In this document: piece after piece, positions 1 to 8,835 of the stretch
Position numbering within the stretch: the first letter of the stretch is position 1
How the letters are laid out: every line of letters begins with the position of its first letter
Source of the DNA: Jeongeupia sp. HS-3
GTDB lineage: Bacteria; Pseudomonadota; Gammaproteobacteria; Burkholderiales; Chitinibacteraceae
Assembly: GCF_015140455.1 (NCBI RefSeq)
Contig: NZ_AP024094.1
Location: 992,001-1,056,000 of the forward strand
Length of the DNA: 64,000 nt
Direction of reading: 5' to 3'
The notes under the pieces: model-generated
Told to the model about the DNA's origin: nothing
Database searches by the model: none
What the model saw: only the letters and a program-made list of their open reading frames with translations
Translations under genes and position numbers: made by a program

Positions 1-207
1 CGCGGCATTAATACCGAAGGACTAAAGCGCCGCGGTTTCAGTGCAGAGGCTATTTCCCGGGTCAAGCAAGCCTACCGGCAGTTGTACCGGCTGGGGCTGA
101 CCTATGATGATGCGCGTGCACGGATCGAAGCCGACGCTGCCGGCGCACCCGAGCTGCAAGCCTTTGTCGATTTCTTTGCCGTGAGTCAACGCGGCATCCT
201 TCGCTAA
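1..207 (+). CDS. lpxA: UDP-N-acetylglucosamine acyltransferase LpxA, C-terminal fragment
   Basis: Only the last 68 codons lie in the window; the gene begins upstream. The reading frame is open from base 1 and ends at TAA 205-207. The visible residues (RGINTEGLKRRGFS..., then YRQLYRLGLTYDDARARIEADA) match the helical C-terminal domain that follows the left-handed beta-helix in LpxA. LpxA is the cytoplasmic enzyme that puts the first 3-hydroxyacyl chain on UDP-GlcNAc in lipid A synthesis. Its position 19 nt before lpxB is the usual proteobacterial order and supports the call. Confidence 0.9.
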   Translation, partial: RGINTEGLKRRGFSAEAISRVKQAYRQLYRLGLTYDDARARIEADAAGAPELQAFVDFFAVSQRGILR

Positions 208-226
208 CCCAAAAGACGACGAGCCG

Positions 227-1411
227 ATGAATGATCGACTCTTTGAACCAGGGAGTCGCGGGCCCCGCATCGCCATCGTGGTGGGTGAGGCATCCGGCGA
301 CTTGCTCGGTTCCCAGCTGATTCTCGCGCTGAAGGCGCGCCTGCCCGGCGCGCAATTTTCCGGCATCGCCGGCCCCAAAATGATGGCCGCTGGTGCGCGT
401 TCCGTGGTGCCGATGGAAAGTCTCGCCGTGCGTGGCTATCTCGAAGTGCTTAAGCACCTGCCCCGGCTGATTGGCATTCGCCGTCGGCTCAAGAAGGCCA
501 TCCTCGCCGAGCGTCCCGATCTGGTGATTGGTGTCGACGCCCCCGATTTCAACCTCGGTCTCGAAGCCGCGGCCAAGGCTGCAGGCATTCCGACCGTTCA
601 CTATGTCGGCCCATCGGTCTGGGCATGGCGACCTGAACGGCTGAAGAAAATCGGCGCGGCCGTGTCGCATATCCTGTTGCTGTTTCCGTTTGAAGAAGAG
701 ATCTACCGCGAGGCGAAGATTCCGGCGACCTATGTCGGCCACCCGCTCGCCGATCTGATGCCGGTTGTGCCGGATCAGGCCGCCTTGCGCGAACAGCTTG
801 ATATCAGTTCGGGCGGGCCGGTGTTCGCCTTACTGCCGGGGAGCCGGCAGAACGAGCTGGAAATGCTCGGCGCTTTGTTTGTCGAAACGGCCAAGCGCTT
901 GTACGAGCGCTTTCCGGACGCAACTTTCCTGGTTCCCTTCATTACCCGTGAAACCCGCCAGTATTTCGAAAGCGAGATGTGGCGGCAGGGTGCACAAGAG
1001 TTGCCCTTCCGGCTGTTGTTCGGTCATGCGCACGAAGCCATGCAGGCTGCCGACGCGATCCTCGTCGCTTCGGGTACCGCCGCGCTTGAAGCCATGCTCG
1101 CCAAGCGTCCGACGGTGGTGACCTACCGGATCACCGATTTCACTTACCGGATGGTCAAACGCAAGCTGCGTCTGCCCTATGTGAGTTTGCCGAACGTGCT
1201 TGAAGGGCGTTTCGTTTTGCCCGAGCTGATCCAGCACGAAGCGACGGCCGAGAACATCAGTCAGGCGCTGGCCAATCTGGTGCTCGACAAGCGCTTGGCC
1301 AGCAAGTTGGCGGCGTGCTTTACCGAACACCACGAAGCGCTGCGCTGCAATGCGGCTGACCGGGCTGCCGAGGCGGTAATCCGTTTGCTGGGGGCGCGTG
1401 CATGGGCCTGA
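227..1411 (+). CDS. lpxB: Lipid-A-disaccharide synthase LpxB
   Basis: A 394-residue GT19 glycosyltransferase that joins UDP-2,3-diacylglucosamine and lipid X to form the lipid A disaccharide on the inner face of the cytoplasmic membrane. After a 13-residue extension the conserved start [18 protein letters not shown] is visible, followed by the family signatures [32 protein letters not shown] and [14 protein letters not shown]. Length is normal for the family. ATG at 227 was chosen because it is the first in-frame ATG and leaves a short gap to lpxA. The 3' end overlaps rnhB by 10 nt, indicating one operon. Confidence 0.97.
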   Translation: MNDRLFEPGSRGPRIAIVVGEASGDLLGSQLILALKARLPGAQFSGIAGPKMMAAGARSVVPMESLAVRGYLEVLKHLPRLIGIRRRLKKAILAERPDLVIGVDAPDFNLGLEAAAKAAGIPTVHYVGPSVWAWRPERLKKIGAAVSHILLLFPFEEEIYREAKIPATYVGHPLADLMPVVPDQAALREQLDISSGGPVFALLPGSRQNELEMLGALFVETAKRLYERFPDATFLVPFITRETRQYFESEMWRQGAQELPFRLLFGHAHEAMQAADAILVASGTAALEAMLAKRPTVVTYRITDFTYRMVKRKLRLPYVSLPNVLEGRFVLPELIQHEATAENISQALANLVLDKRLASKLAACFTEHHEALRCNAADRAAEAVIRLLGARAWA

Positions 1412-1983
1412 TTTGTGGCGTCGACGAAGCCGGACGCGGCCCGCTTGCGGGTTCCGTGTATGCGGCGGCGGTGATTCTGCCTGCCGATCACGGCATCGTC
1501 GGCCTGAATGACTCGAAAAAGCTCTCCGAGAAAAAGCGTGAGCATTTGTTTCCGTTGATCCAGGAAAAGGCGATTGCCTGGGCGATTGCCAGCGCCAGCG
1601 CGGCCGAGATCGACGAAATCAATATCCTGCAGGCGACCTTCCTGGCGATGTGCCGGGCGATCGAGTCGCTGCCGGTTGCGGCGGCGTCGGCGCAAATTGA
1701 TGGCAATCGCGTGCCGCCACGTTTAGCGATACCGGCCGAAGCCATTGTTCAGGGTGATGCCAAGGTTGAATCGATCGCCGCTGCGTCGATCCTTGCCAAG
1801 GTTGCGCGTGATCGTGAAGCGGTGCTGCTGGATGCGCGCTACCCAGGATACGGCCTGGCCAAACACAAGGGCTATCCGACTGCTGCGCACCTTGAGGCGC
1901 TGCAGCGGCTGGGGCCGACACCCGAGCATCGCCGCAGTTTTGCGCCGGTACGGCTGGTGCTCGCGCAGAGCGAACTGTTCTGA
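1402..1983 (+). CDS. rnhB: Ribonuclease HII
   Basis: A 193-residue RNase HII that cuts RNA in RNA-DNA hybrids and single ribonucleotides in DNA. The N-terminal block [20 protein letters not shown] carries the first catalytic Asp and Glu. [19 protein letters not shown] holds the conserved helix, and [11 protein letters not shown] is the family C-terminal motif. The start overlaps the end of lpxB by 10 nt, the same lpxA-lpxB-rnhB order seen in many proteobacteria. All key acidic residues appear present. Confidence 0.97.
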   Translation: MGLICGVDEAGRGPLAGSVYAAAVILPADHGIVGLNDSKKLSEKKREHLFPLIQEKAIAWAIASASAAEIDEINILQATFLAMCRAIESLPVAAASAQIDGNRVPPRLAIPAEAIVQGDAKVESIAAASILAKVARDREAVLLDARYPGYGLAKHKGYPTAAHLEALQRLGPTPEHRRSFAPVRLVLAQSELF

Positions 1984-2090
1984 CTGTTGCAAAAACCGGG
2001 GCGGTGCATGCTGCGCTGCGCGATAAGCGTTGCCGCACAATGAACGCATCGCCGACAATGAACCGATAAAAATAGCTCAGGAACCGGACG

Positions 2091-2951
2091 ATGTTTGTTG
2101 TCATCGGCTACATCTTTATGTGCGTCTGCATTTTCGGCGCTTACGCGGCCAATGGCGGCCATTTGGCCGTGCTGTGGCAGCCAGTAGAAATTGTCATCAT
2201 CCTTGGTGGCGCCGTCGGCGCAATGATCGTTGGCTACGGCGGCAAACCGCTCAAAGCAACGATGAAAGCCTTGCCGAGTCTCTTCAAGGGCAGTGCCTAT
2301 AACAAAGCGTTCTACATGGATTTGTTTGCGCTGATGTTTGAGCTTTTGAGCAAGGTGCGCAAAGAAGGCCTGATGTCGATCGAGGCCGATGTCGAGGATC
2401 CGCATAGCAGCCCGGTCTTTGCCAAGTACGAGAAAATCGCCAAGGATCATCATCTGGTCGAATTCATCACCGACTACTTGCGCCTGATGGTCGGCGGCAA
2501 TCTGAATGCCTTCGAGATCGAAAACCTGATGGATGTCGAAATCGATACGCATCATCACGAAGCGGGGATTCCGGCTGAGGCGATCACCAAACTGGCCGAC
2601 GGTCTGCCGGCTTTCGGTATCGTGGCCGCGGTGATGGGCGTGGTGCATACCATGGGTTCGCTGCATCTGCCGCCTTCCGAGCTGGGCGGGCTGATTGGCG
2701 CTGCGCTGGTCGGCACCTTTCTGGGTATTTTGCTTGCCTACGGTTTTGTTGGTCCGCTGGCGCAGATTCTCGAGCGCAAGGTGGCGGAGTCGAGCCAGAC
2801 CTTCAATGTGGTCAAGGTGACGTTGCTCGCCAGTCTCAACGGTTACGCGCCGCAAGTGGCCGTCGAGTTTGGCCGCAAGGCATTGAACTCCACCGAGCGT
2901 CCGTCGTTCAAGGAGCTTGAGGACTTCATCAAGAATGCCAAGGCCAAATAA
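2091..2951 (+). CDS. motA: Flagellar motor stator protein MotA
   Basis: A 286-residue inner-membrane protein. The N-terminal hydrophobic segments (about residues 1-20 and 32-50) and a second pair (about 170-225, DGLPAFGIVAAVMGVVHTMG and IGAALVGTFLGILLAYGFVG) give the four-helix MotA topology, with a cytoplasmic loop between them. With MotB it forms the proton channel that turns the flagellar rotor. It lies 27 nt upstream of motB, and no other flagellar genes are in the window. The 107-base gap upstream contains no promoter I can defend, including no clear sigma-28 site. Confidence 0.96.
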   Translation: MFVVIGYIFMCVCIFGAYAANGGHLAVLWQPVEIVIILGGAVGAMIVGYGGKPLKATMKALPSLFKGSAYNKAFYMDLFALMFELLSKVRKEGLMSIEADVEDPHSSPVFAKYEKIAKDHHLVEFITDYLRLMVGGNLNAFEIENLMDVEIDTHHHEAGIPAEAITKLADGLPAFGIVAAVMGVVHTMGSLHLPPSELGGLIGAALVGTFLGILLAYGFVGPLAQILERKVAESSQTFNVVKVTLLASLNGYAPQVAVEFGRKALNSTERPSFKELEDFIKNAKAK

Positions 2952-2978
2952 GCATGTCCAAGCGCGCGGAGTGGCGTT

Positions 2979-3869
2979 ATGAGTGATGAATCGCAACGGC
3001 CCATCGTCGTCAAGCGCATCAAGAAGGGCGGGCACGGTCATCACGGTGGCGCCTGGAAGATTGCCTACGCCGACTTCGTGACCGCGATGATGGCGTTCTT
3101 TTTGCTGATGTGGCTGCTCGGTTCGGTCTCCAAAGGCAATCTCAAAGGGATTTCCGACTATTTCTCGAATCCGCTCAAGGTGGCCAGTCGCGGTGGCGAG
3201 GGTGCGGGCGATGCCGATTCGCTGATCAAGGGCGGGGGCAAGGACTTGTCCCAAAAAGCCGGTCAGCTGAAAAAGGGTACGCCGATGGTCGAGGATCAGC
3301 AAAAAGACAAGAGTCGGCTTTCTGCGCTGAAGAAAAAATTCGAAGCGCTGATGAATGACAAGGCGAAAAAGAACAGCAAACTCGCCCAATTCAAGGATCA
3401 GCTGCGGCTGGACATGGTTGCCGAGGGTTTGCGCATCCAGATCGTCGATAAACAGAACCGGCCGATGTTCAAATCCGGCGTGAGCGAGCTGGAGCCTTAC
3501 GCGGCCGAGATACTCGATGAAATTGCGCAGTTGTTGAATGAGGTGCCGAACTCGGTGTCGATTTCCGGGCATACCGATGCACAGCAGTATGCCAGCGGCC
3601 AGCGCGGCTTCAGCAACTGGGAGCTCTCTGCCGATCGAGCCAACGCCGCCCGACGCGAGTTGATTCACGGCAGCCTGTCCGAGCAAAAAATCCTGCGCGT
3701 GAACGGCTTTGCCGATGAAGTGCCGCTGGATGCAAGCAATCGGGTCAATCCGGTGAACCGGCGCATCAGTATCGTCGTGCTCAACAAGGATGCCGAAGGC
3801 AATATCCGCCAGCAAGCGGGTATCGGTGCCGACGCAGCGAGCGAGCCACAGCAAGCCGCCGGAACATGA
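2979..3869 (+). CDS. motB: Flagellar motor stator protein MotB
   Basis: A 296-residue protein with a basic cytoplasmic N-terminus, one membrane helix (about 31-50) containing the proton-binding Asp at residue 32 (YADFVTAMMAFF), a periplasmic plug/linker rich in charged residues, and a C-terminal OmpA-like peptidoglycan-binding domain (SISGHTDAQ; NWELSADRANAARREL). Asp32 is at the same position as in E. coli MotB. It anchors the MotA/MotB stator to the cell wall. The stop codon overlaps the start of the next gene (ATGA at 3866-3869), so the methyltransferase is translationally coupled to motB. Confidence 0.97.
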   Translation: MSDESQRPIVVKRIKKGGHGHHGGAWKIAYADFVTAMMAFFLLMWLLGSVSKGNLKGISDYFSNPLKVASRGGEGAGDADSLIKGGGKDLSQKAGQLKKGTPMVEDQQKDKSRLSALKKKFEALMNDKAKKNSKLAQFKDQLRLDMVAEGLRIQIVDKQNRPMFKSGVSELEPYAAEILDEIAQLLNEVPNSVSISGHTDAQQYASGQRGFSNWELSADRANAARRELIHGSLSEQKILRVNGFADEVPLDASNRVNPVNRRISIVVLNKDAEGNIRQQAGIGADAASEPQQAAGT

Positions 3870-4615
3870 TCGCGGTCTTGCGCATGCTGCTGCTGCAATG
3901 TGCGGCATGGGCGGCGGCGTTGTTGCTGGCTACCTTGTGGCCCTTGAGCCTAGGCGGGTTGGCTGTTGTCGCCGCGTCATGTGCGGCCGTGCTCGCTGCA
4001 TGTTGCTTCCGGCGACCAGGTGCGATCGCCATGCATGCGGCCATGCCGCTGTTGTGCGCGCTGGCCTTGCAAGGTGCCGTGCCACCGTGGGTATGGCTGC
4101 TTCCTGCTGTAGTGACCTGGGCCATTGGCGCTGGCGCCTTCCGCTATCGGGTGCCCTTGTATTTGTCGAATGCCAAGGCGTTGCAGCGGCTGGAGTCGCT
4201 GATTCCGCTTGGTGCAAAGGTCATTGATCTTGGTGCCGGTACCGGCACCGCGCTGGCGTGGCTGGCACGCCGGCGCGCCGATTTGGTGCTGACCGGGGTC
4301 GAGCTTGCCTGGCTGCCATGGCTGTTGGGACGGCTGCGTTTTCGGTCGACAGCGGTCAGCTGGCGCCGTGCGGACGCATTTGATGTCGATCTCTCGGGCT
4401 ACGACGTGATCTATGCCTACCTTTCCCCTGCGCCGATGCCGGCACTGTGGCGCAAGGTCTGTGCGGAAATGAACGATGGCGCGCGGCTGATCAGCAACAG
4501 CTTCGGGATCGAGGGTGTTCCTGCTGACGCGCGGTATCCGGTCGGGGACTGGAAACAGAGCGAGTTGCTGCTATGGCATCGCCCCCCGCAATCCACCTTT
4601 CGGGTGAACCCATGA
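3866..4615 (+). CDS. Membrane-anchored class I SAM-dependent methyltransferase
   Basis: A 249-residue protein with a strongly hydrophobic N-terminal third (about residues 1-90, probably three or four membrane segments) followed by a Rossmann methyltransferase domain. Motif I is VIDLGAGTGTALAWLA at about residues 118-133, with acidic residues following at GVELAW. The substrate is not evident. It overlaps motB by 4 nt upstream and the HDOD gene by 4 nt downstream, so it sits inside a motB-linked operon. Similar small membrane methyltransferases occur in beta- and gammaproteobacteria without an assigned role; a link to motility is inference from position only. Confidence 0.75.
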   Translation: MIAVLRMLLLQCAAWAAALLLATLWPLSLGGLAVVAASCAAVLAACCFRRPGAIAMHAAMPLLCALALQGAVPPWVWLLPAVVTWAIGAGAFRYRVPLYLSNAKALQRLESLIPLGAKVIDLGAGTGTALAWLARRRADLVLTGVELAWLPWLLGRLRFRSTAVSWRRADAFDVDLSGYDVIYAYLSPAPMPALWRKVCAEMNDGARLISNSFGIEGVPADARYPVGDWKQSELLLWHRPPQSTFRVNP

Positions 4616-5928
4616 GTGCCGGTTTCTCTGCCTTGACGAGTGATTGGGGTGAACGGCCGATCCCGGCGCTGCGGATGACGCGTGATCGTCTGGCGGGGTT
4701 GTTGCGCCGTGCCGAAAGACTGAAACCGGCCGAGGTGGCCGAGATTGTGCTCACCGATCCCTTGTTGACGGCTGCGGTGATGCGCGAAGCCAGCCGGCGC
4801 GCCAGAACCAGCATGAGTGTCGACATCGTCTCGGTCGAAGCGGCGGTGATGCTGTTCGGCGTGCTGCCGTTTCTGGAGCGGCATGCGCGCGGCGTGGCGC
4901 TTGAAGTCGCGCTGGCCGGAGACGACCAGCGCTTGGCATCCTGTCTTGCGCTGATTTCGAGGGCGCAATTGTCGGCGCGAATTGCGCGCAAGCTGGGCAG
5001 CGAACGCATGGACGCGCGCCCGGACGAGCTGCAGGTGGCGGCCTTGTTGAGCCCGCTCGCCGAGCTGATGTCATTGCTGGACGGCACGAATGCCATTGCC
5101 GTCCCTGCGCTTGAAACGGTACTTCGGCACTGGCGGTTTCCGGAGACGCTCTGCCAATTGTGTGCCGATGGCGAACCCGCATCGCAGCGTCAGCGCTTGC
5201 AGCAATCGGCGCTGGCGCTGGCACTTGCGCTGGAGTCGGGCTGGTGGGGGGACGGCGTGAGCGCCGCCTTGCAAGATGTTGCCGAGGTGCTTGATGTGGC
5301 CGAGGAGGCTGCGTGGCGGATGGTGCACGAGCCTTTGCTGGCGCACGCGCGCTCGGCGCTGGGGTCGGGGGTGATCCCCGCGGCAACGTGGCTGCCGATG
5401 CAGCCGGGCGAGTGGCCACGCGTCGCGCCAGGCCGGGATGTGCTCGCGGTTCGGATGCAGGCGCTGCATCTGGGCGGGTTGCAGGGTTTGCCGGCCAATC
5501 AGGTCATGCGTTTGGCGGTGAAGGCCTTGCTGGATGGCTTGCAGATGCGGCGGGTTCTGTTTGCGATGCCGCAGAATGGACTGCTGACTGCACGCTTTTG
5601 CGTTGGTGCCGCCGAAAACGATCCGCTTCGCAATTTGTCGCTGCCGCTAACGGAGTCGCACCTTTTTTCACAGTTGCTGCAAAAGCCGCAAGCGGTTTGG
5701 CTGAGTGGCGAAAGTCGAGCCAAATTGACGCCGCAGTTGCCGGCCAGTGTGCTGGCGCAGGTCGGGGACGAAGATTTCTGCGCCATGTCGCTTTTCGTTG
5801 GTGACAAGGCCGTCGGCATGCTGTTCGCAGATCGTGCGCCGGCGAGCCCGATCGATGCGCAAACCTACCAATATTTCAAACAAATCTGCCAGCTGACGAG
5901 TCGCGCGCTGGCCAGTCGGACGGCCTAG
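4612..5928 (+). CDS. HDOD domain protein with C-terminal GAF-like domain
   Basis: A 438-residue protein. The N-terminal half (about residues 15-210) matches the HDOD fold (MTRDRLAGLLRRAERLKPAEVAEIVLTDPLLTAAVM, then VEAAVMLFGVLPFLE). The last 150 residues look like a GAF sensor domain (VMRLAVKALLDGLQMRRVLF ... MSLFVGDKAVGMLFADR). HDOD proteins act in bacterial signalling, often in chemotaxis, cyclic-di-GMP or stress control, and lack the HD catalytic pair. ATG 4612 was chosen because it forms an ATGA overlap with the upstream stop; an earlier in-frame ATG exists at 4573. The ligand of the GAF-like domain is unknown. Confidence 0.7.
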   Translation: MSAGFSALTSDWGERPIPALRMTRDRLAGLLRRAERLKPAEVAEIVLTDPLLTAAVMREASRRARTSMSVDIVSVEAAVMLFGVLPFLERHARGVALEVALAGDDQRLASCLALISRAQLSARIARKLGSERMDARPDELQVAALLSPLAELMSLLDGTNAIAVPALETVLRHWRFPETLCQLCADGEPASQRQRLQQSALALALALESGWWGDGVSAALQDVAEVLDVAEEAAWRMVHEPLLAHARSALGSGVIPAATWLPMQPGEWPRVAPGRDVLAVRMQALHLGGLQGLPANQVMRLAVKALLDGLQMRRVLFAMPQNGLLTARFCVGAAENDPLRNLSLPLTESHLFSQLLQKPQAVWLSGESRAKLTPQLPASVLAQVGDEDFCAMSLFVGDKAVGMLFADRAPASPIDAQTYQYFKQICQLTSRALASRTA

Positions 5929-5930
5929 TA

Positions 5931-6722
5931 ATGCTGCAAGATGCTATTCAATCGGCACAAAACCCGCTGTACAAACAGCTGCACAAACTCGCCACGCAGC
6001 GGCGCGAGCGCCTCAAGCAGTCGCTGACGCTGCTCGATGGCCCGCACCTGATCGACGCGGCCCTCTCCGCCGACTGGTCCTTGCAACGCCTGATCGTGAC
6101 CGAAGCCGGTTTGGCTCGGCCCGAGGTGAAGCAATTGCTGGCCCGTGCCGGTGTGCCGGTGCATCCGCTTGCGGACATGCTGTTTGCCACGCTGACCGAG
6201 TTGCCGAGTCAGACCGGCGTGCTGGCGCTGTCGGCGATCCCCGATGCGCCGGCTGCGCGCAATGATGGCTTTGTCTTGCTGCTCGATGGCGTTCAAGACC
6301 CGGGTAACGTCGGCACCTTGTTGCGCACGGCCGCTGCAGCGGGTGTCGATCAGGTCTGGCTGTCGCCGGGTTGCGCCGATATCTGGTCGCCGCGGGTATT
6401 GCGTGCTGGCATGGGCGCCCACTTCGTGCTGCCTTTGATCGAACGCGCACCATTGCTTGAACTGCTGGACGCGTTTCGCGGGCCGCTGGCCGCGACCTTG
6501 CTCGATGGCGCCGTCGATCTGTATCAGGCCGATCTGACCGGCGATCTGGCCTTGGTGCTCGGTGCCGAGGGGCAGGGCGTGTCCGCCGAGATTGCCGCAC
6601 GCGCCAGCCGGCGCCTGCGCATTCCGATGGCGCCGGGGATCGAGTCGCTGAACGTGGGCGCGGCTGCGGCCATTTGCCTGTATGAACGGGTGCGCCAGCT
6701 TGGCGGCACGGCACGGGTATAA
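5931..6722 (+). CDS. TrmH/SpoU-family RNA 2'-O-methyltransferase
   Basis: A 263-residue SPOUT enzyme. The N-terminal substrate-binding region (NPLYKQLHKLATQRRER) resembles SpoU_sub_bind. The C-terminal knot domain shows the three SpoU motifs: LLLDGVQDPGNVGTLLRTA, LALVLGAEGQGVS and LRIPMAPGIESLNVGAAAAI. It transfers a methyl group from SAM to a ribose 2'-OH in rRNA or tRNA; which nucleotide cannot be read from sequence. The start lies 2 nt after the HDOD stop, so it belongs to the same transcript. RlmB-like or TsnR-like names would be guesses. Confidence 0.9.
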   Translation: MLQDAIQSAQNPLYKQLHKLATQRRERLKQSLTLLDGPHLIDAALSADWSLQRLIVTEAGLARPEVKQLLARAGVPVHPLADMLFATLTELPSQTGVLALSAIPDAPAARNDGFVLLLDGVQDPGNVGTLLRTAAAAGVDQVWLSPGCADIWSPRVLRAGMGAHFVLPLIERAPLLELLDAFRGPLAATLLDGAVDLYQADLTGDLALVLGAEGQGVSAEIAARASRRLRIPMAPGIESLNVGAAAAICLYERVRQLGGTARV

Positions 6723-6723
6723 T
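6718..6723 (+). promoter_or_regulatory. Possible -10 box
   Basis: A perfect TATAAT lies at the end of the RNA methyltransferase gene, 24 nt before the ATG at 6748. The region 17 nt upstream has no good -35 match, so this is only a candidate promoter for the PilZ-like gene and ung. Confidence 0.35.
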
Positions 6724-6747
6724 CCGGCTTTTGCGTCGGGGGCTGTG

Positions 6748-7239
6748 ATGAGCACTTTTCCTGACGGCGTTTTTTTTGACGCCGTATTGCCCCTGCAGTG
6801 GCAACAAGAAACCGACTGGCAGCCGCTGGAAGTGGCGCGCTATCTGGATGTGTTGGCTGATTTCGAAGTCACCGAGCGCCCGGATATCGTTGCCGCGCAT
6901 GAAGCCAAGCTTGATCTGCAGCTGGTCTGGCTGGCGCGCTTGATGACGCCGGTATTGCCGTCGCCCGCTCACGTCACTATCGGCATCGAATCGGTGCGCT
7001 GGCAGGGCGTGGATGGTCGCGTAGGCGAGCGGGGTTGTCTGGCGATTGCGCCGGGCACTGCCCTGATCCATCTGTTGCGGTTGCCCGCCGAGATCGTTGC
7101 CGTCGAGCCATCACCGCAAGGCAGCATCGTGACCGCGCGCTGGTGCTTTGATCACCTCGGCGCACGCGATGCCTTCGAACGCTATGTGTTCCGGCGCCAT
7201 CGCGAACAAATTCGTCAGGAAAAGGGAGATCAGCCATGA
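6748..7239 (+). CDS. Probable atypical PilZ (cyclic-di-GMP receptor-like) protein
   Basis: A 163-residue soluble protein. It begins FDAVLPLQWQ and ends FDHLGARDAFERYVFRRHREQIR, a pattern I associate with the atypical PilZ family that binds or has lost binding to cyclic di-GMP; the central charged helix (AAHEAKLDLQLVWLARLM) fits that family. The canonical RxxxR motif is not clear, so ligand binding is uncertain. ATG 6748 is preferred over an upstream in-frame ATG at 6682 because the latter lies inside the preceding gene. The 3' end overlaps ung by 4 nt. It could equally be annotated as hypothetical. Confidence 0.5.
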   Translation: MSTFPDGVFFDAVLPLQWQQETDWQPLEVARYLDVLADFEVTERPDIVAAHEAKLDLQLVWLARLMTPVLPSPAHVTIGIESVRWQGVDGRVGERGCLAIAPGTALIHLLRLPAEIVAVEPSPQGSIVTARWCFDHLGARDAFERYVFRRHREQIRQEKGDQP

Positions 7240-7922
7240 ACGCGCTGGCACGGCAAATTCCCGCGGCTTGGCAGGGCGCACTCGCATCGGTGACTGCGGA
7301 TGTCCGGTTCGAGACGCTGGCCGGGTTTCTCGATGCGGAGCTTGCCGCAAGCAAAGTGGTCTACCCGGCGCGAGAACACTGGTTTGCCGCGCTTGCCGAG
7401 ATGGCGCCAAACGATGTCCGCGTGGTGATTCTCGGGCAAGATCCGTATCACGGTGAAGGCGAAGCGCACGGGCTGAGTTTTTCGGTGCCGCATGGCGTAC
7501 GTACACCGCCGAGTCTGCGCAATATCTGGCAGGAGATCGCCCGAGATCTGGGTGTGACACCGCCACAGCACGGCAATCTGCAAGGTTGGGCGAAGCAGGG
7601 CGTGCTGCTGCTTAACAGCGTGCTGACGGTCGAAGCGGATAAAGCCGGATCGCATGCCAAACGCGGCTGGGAGGCATTGACCGATGCGGTGATTGGCGAA
7701 CTGGCCGCGCGACATGAGCATCTGGTCTTCATGCTTTGGGGCGCATATGCCCAGAAAAAGGCCGTGCATGTCGATGTCAAACGCCATTGTGTGCTGACCT
7801 CGGCGCACCCGTCGCCGCTGTCGGCATATCGCGGCTTCCTTGGTAACGGCCATTTTTCGGCGGCCAATGCCTACCTCGAACAACATCAAAAAACACCCAT
7901 CGATTGGGCGCGGGTCGAATGA
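7236..7922 (+). CDS. ung: Uracil-DNA glycosylase
   Basis: A 228-residue family-1 uracil-DNA glycosylase that removes uracil from DNA in base excision repair. The water-activating loop GQDPYHGEGEAHGLSFSVP and the minor-groove loop HPSPLSAYRGFLG are both intact, and length is normal. The ATG overlaps the preceding stop (ATGA) and the stop overlaps the ROK kinase start at 7919, so it is in the middle of a coupled operon. Confidence 0.98.
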   Translation: MNALARQIPAAWQGALASVTADVRFETLAGFLDAELAASKVVYPAREHWFAALAEMAPNDVRVVILGQDPYHGEGEAHGLSFSVPHGVRTPPSLRNIWQEIARDLGVTPPQHGNLQGWAKQGVLLLNSVLTVEADKAGSHAKRGWEALTDAVIGELAARHEHLVFMLWGAYAQKKAVHVDVKRHCVLTSAHPSPLSAYRGFLGNGHFSAANAYLEQHQKTPIDWARVE

Positions 7923-8806
7923 GTCAAAAGCTACTGAGTTTCGATATCGGGGGAACCCAGATCAAGTACGGCATCGTCAGCGACAGTGGCGAAGTGCTGC
8001 TGGCGCACACGGTGCCAACGCAGGCGCAGGACGGCGCCCGTGCCTTGCTGGATCGGCTGGTCGAACTGGCCAGGCCGATCATCGCGCAACACGCGATTTG
8101 CGGCATTGCCATCAGCACGCTGGGGCTGGTCGAGGCCGGTAGCGGCCGTATTGTCGGCGCAGCCGAGGCGGTGCCGGATTACGTTGGCGTCTCGCCCAAG
8201 CAGGCGCTGGAAGAAGCCTTCAGCCTGCCGGTGACGATAGAAAACGACGTCAACTGCGTGGCGCTGGCCGAAGGCTGGCAGGGCTCGGCCAAAGGCGCGC
8301 AGCATTACATCGCGCTGGCGGTGGGGACCGGTATCGGTGGCGGCATCGTCATCAATGGCGAACTTTATCGCGGCGCGCGTTCGGCGGCCGGTGAGTGGGG
8401 CTATATGCGTATCGCCGATCGATGCTGGGAAAATCATGCGTCGATGCGCGGGCTGGTGACCGAAGCGATCCGCGTCAGCGGCCGTAGCGACTGGGATGGA
8501 CGTGCCGTGTTTGCCGCCAGCGATGCCGGTGACGAACAGATGCGCCGGGTCGTCGATGAATGGCTTGATCTGCTCGCGACCGGCATCGTCAACCTGATTT
8601 ATGTGCTCAATCCGCAGCGCGTGGTGATCGGCGGCGGCATCAGTGGTCGTGGCGAGCGTTTCCTGGCCGAATTGCATTCGGCGATCAGCGCGCGGATCGA
8701 GCCGGATTTTCGCGAGATGAGCGAAGTGGTGCTGGCCAGCGCCGGCAACAACGCCGGCATGATCGGCGCGGCGCGTAACTGGTTTTTGAGCAAGCGACTC
8801 TTCTGA
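7919..8806 (+). CDS. ROK-family sugar kinase
   Basis: A 295-residue kinase of the ROK family. The phosphate-binding motif FDIGGTQIKYGIV is at the N-terminus, and VTIENDVNCVALAEGW and VGTGIGGGIVINGELYRGA follow. The cysteine-rich zinc motif of typical NagK/Mlc-like ROK proteins is missing; the same place reads RCWENHASMRGLV, as in zinc-less ROK enzymes such as beta-glucoside or glucosamine kinases. The substrate is therefore a hexose or amino-hexose, not determined further. ATG 7919 makes a 4-nt overlap with ung. The next gene, 29 nt on, is a cytoplasmic GH9 glycosidase, which suggests that the kinase phosphorylates the sugar it releases. Confidence 0.85.
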   Translation: MSQKLLSFDIGGTQIKYGIVSDSGEVLLAHTVPTQAQDGARALLDRLVELARPIIAQHAICGIAISTLGLVEAGSGRIVGAAEAVPDYVGVSPKQALEEAFSLPVTIENDVNCVALAEGWQGSAKGAQHYIALAVGTGIGGGIVINGELYRGARSAAGEWGYMRIADRCWENHASMRGLVTEAIRVSGRSDWDGRAVFAASDAGDEQMRRVVDEWLDLLATGIVNLIYVLNPQRVVIGGGISGRGERFLAELHSAISARIEPDFREMSEVVLASAGNNAGMIGAARNWFLSKRLF

Positions 8807-8835
8807 ACAGCCAACAATAACGAGAGACACTGACC

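Noticed and set aside
1984-2090. A sigma-28 flagellar promoter before motA
   Set aside because: CGATAA-like boxes occur at about 2020 and 2063, but no TAAA element lies at the right distance from either.
4573-4611. Earlier start for the HDOD protein
   Set aside because: It would overlap the methyltransferase gene by 43 nt; the ATG at 4612 makes the usual ATGA junction.
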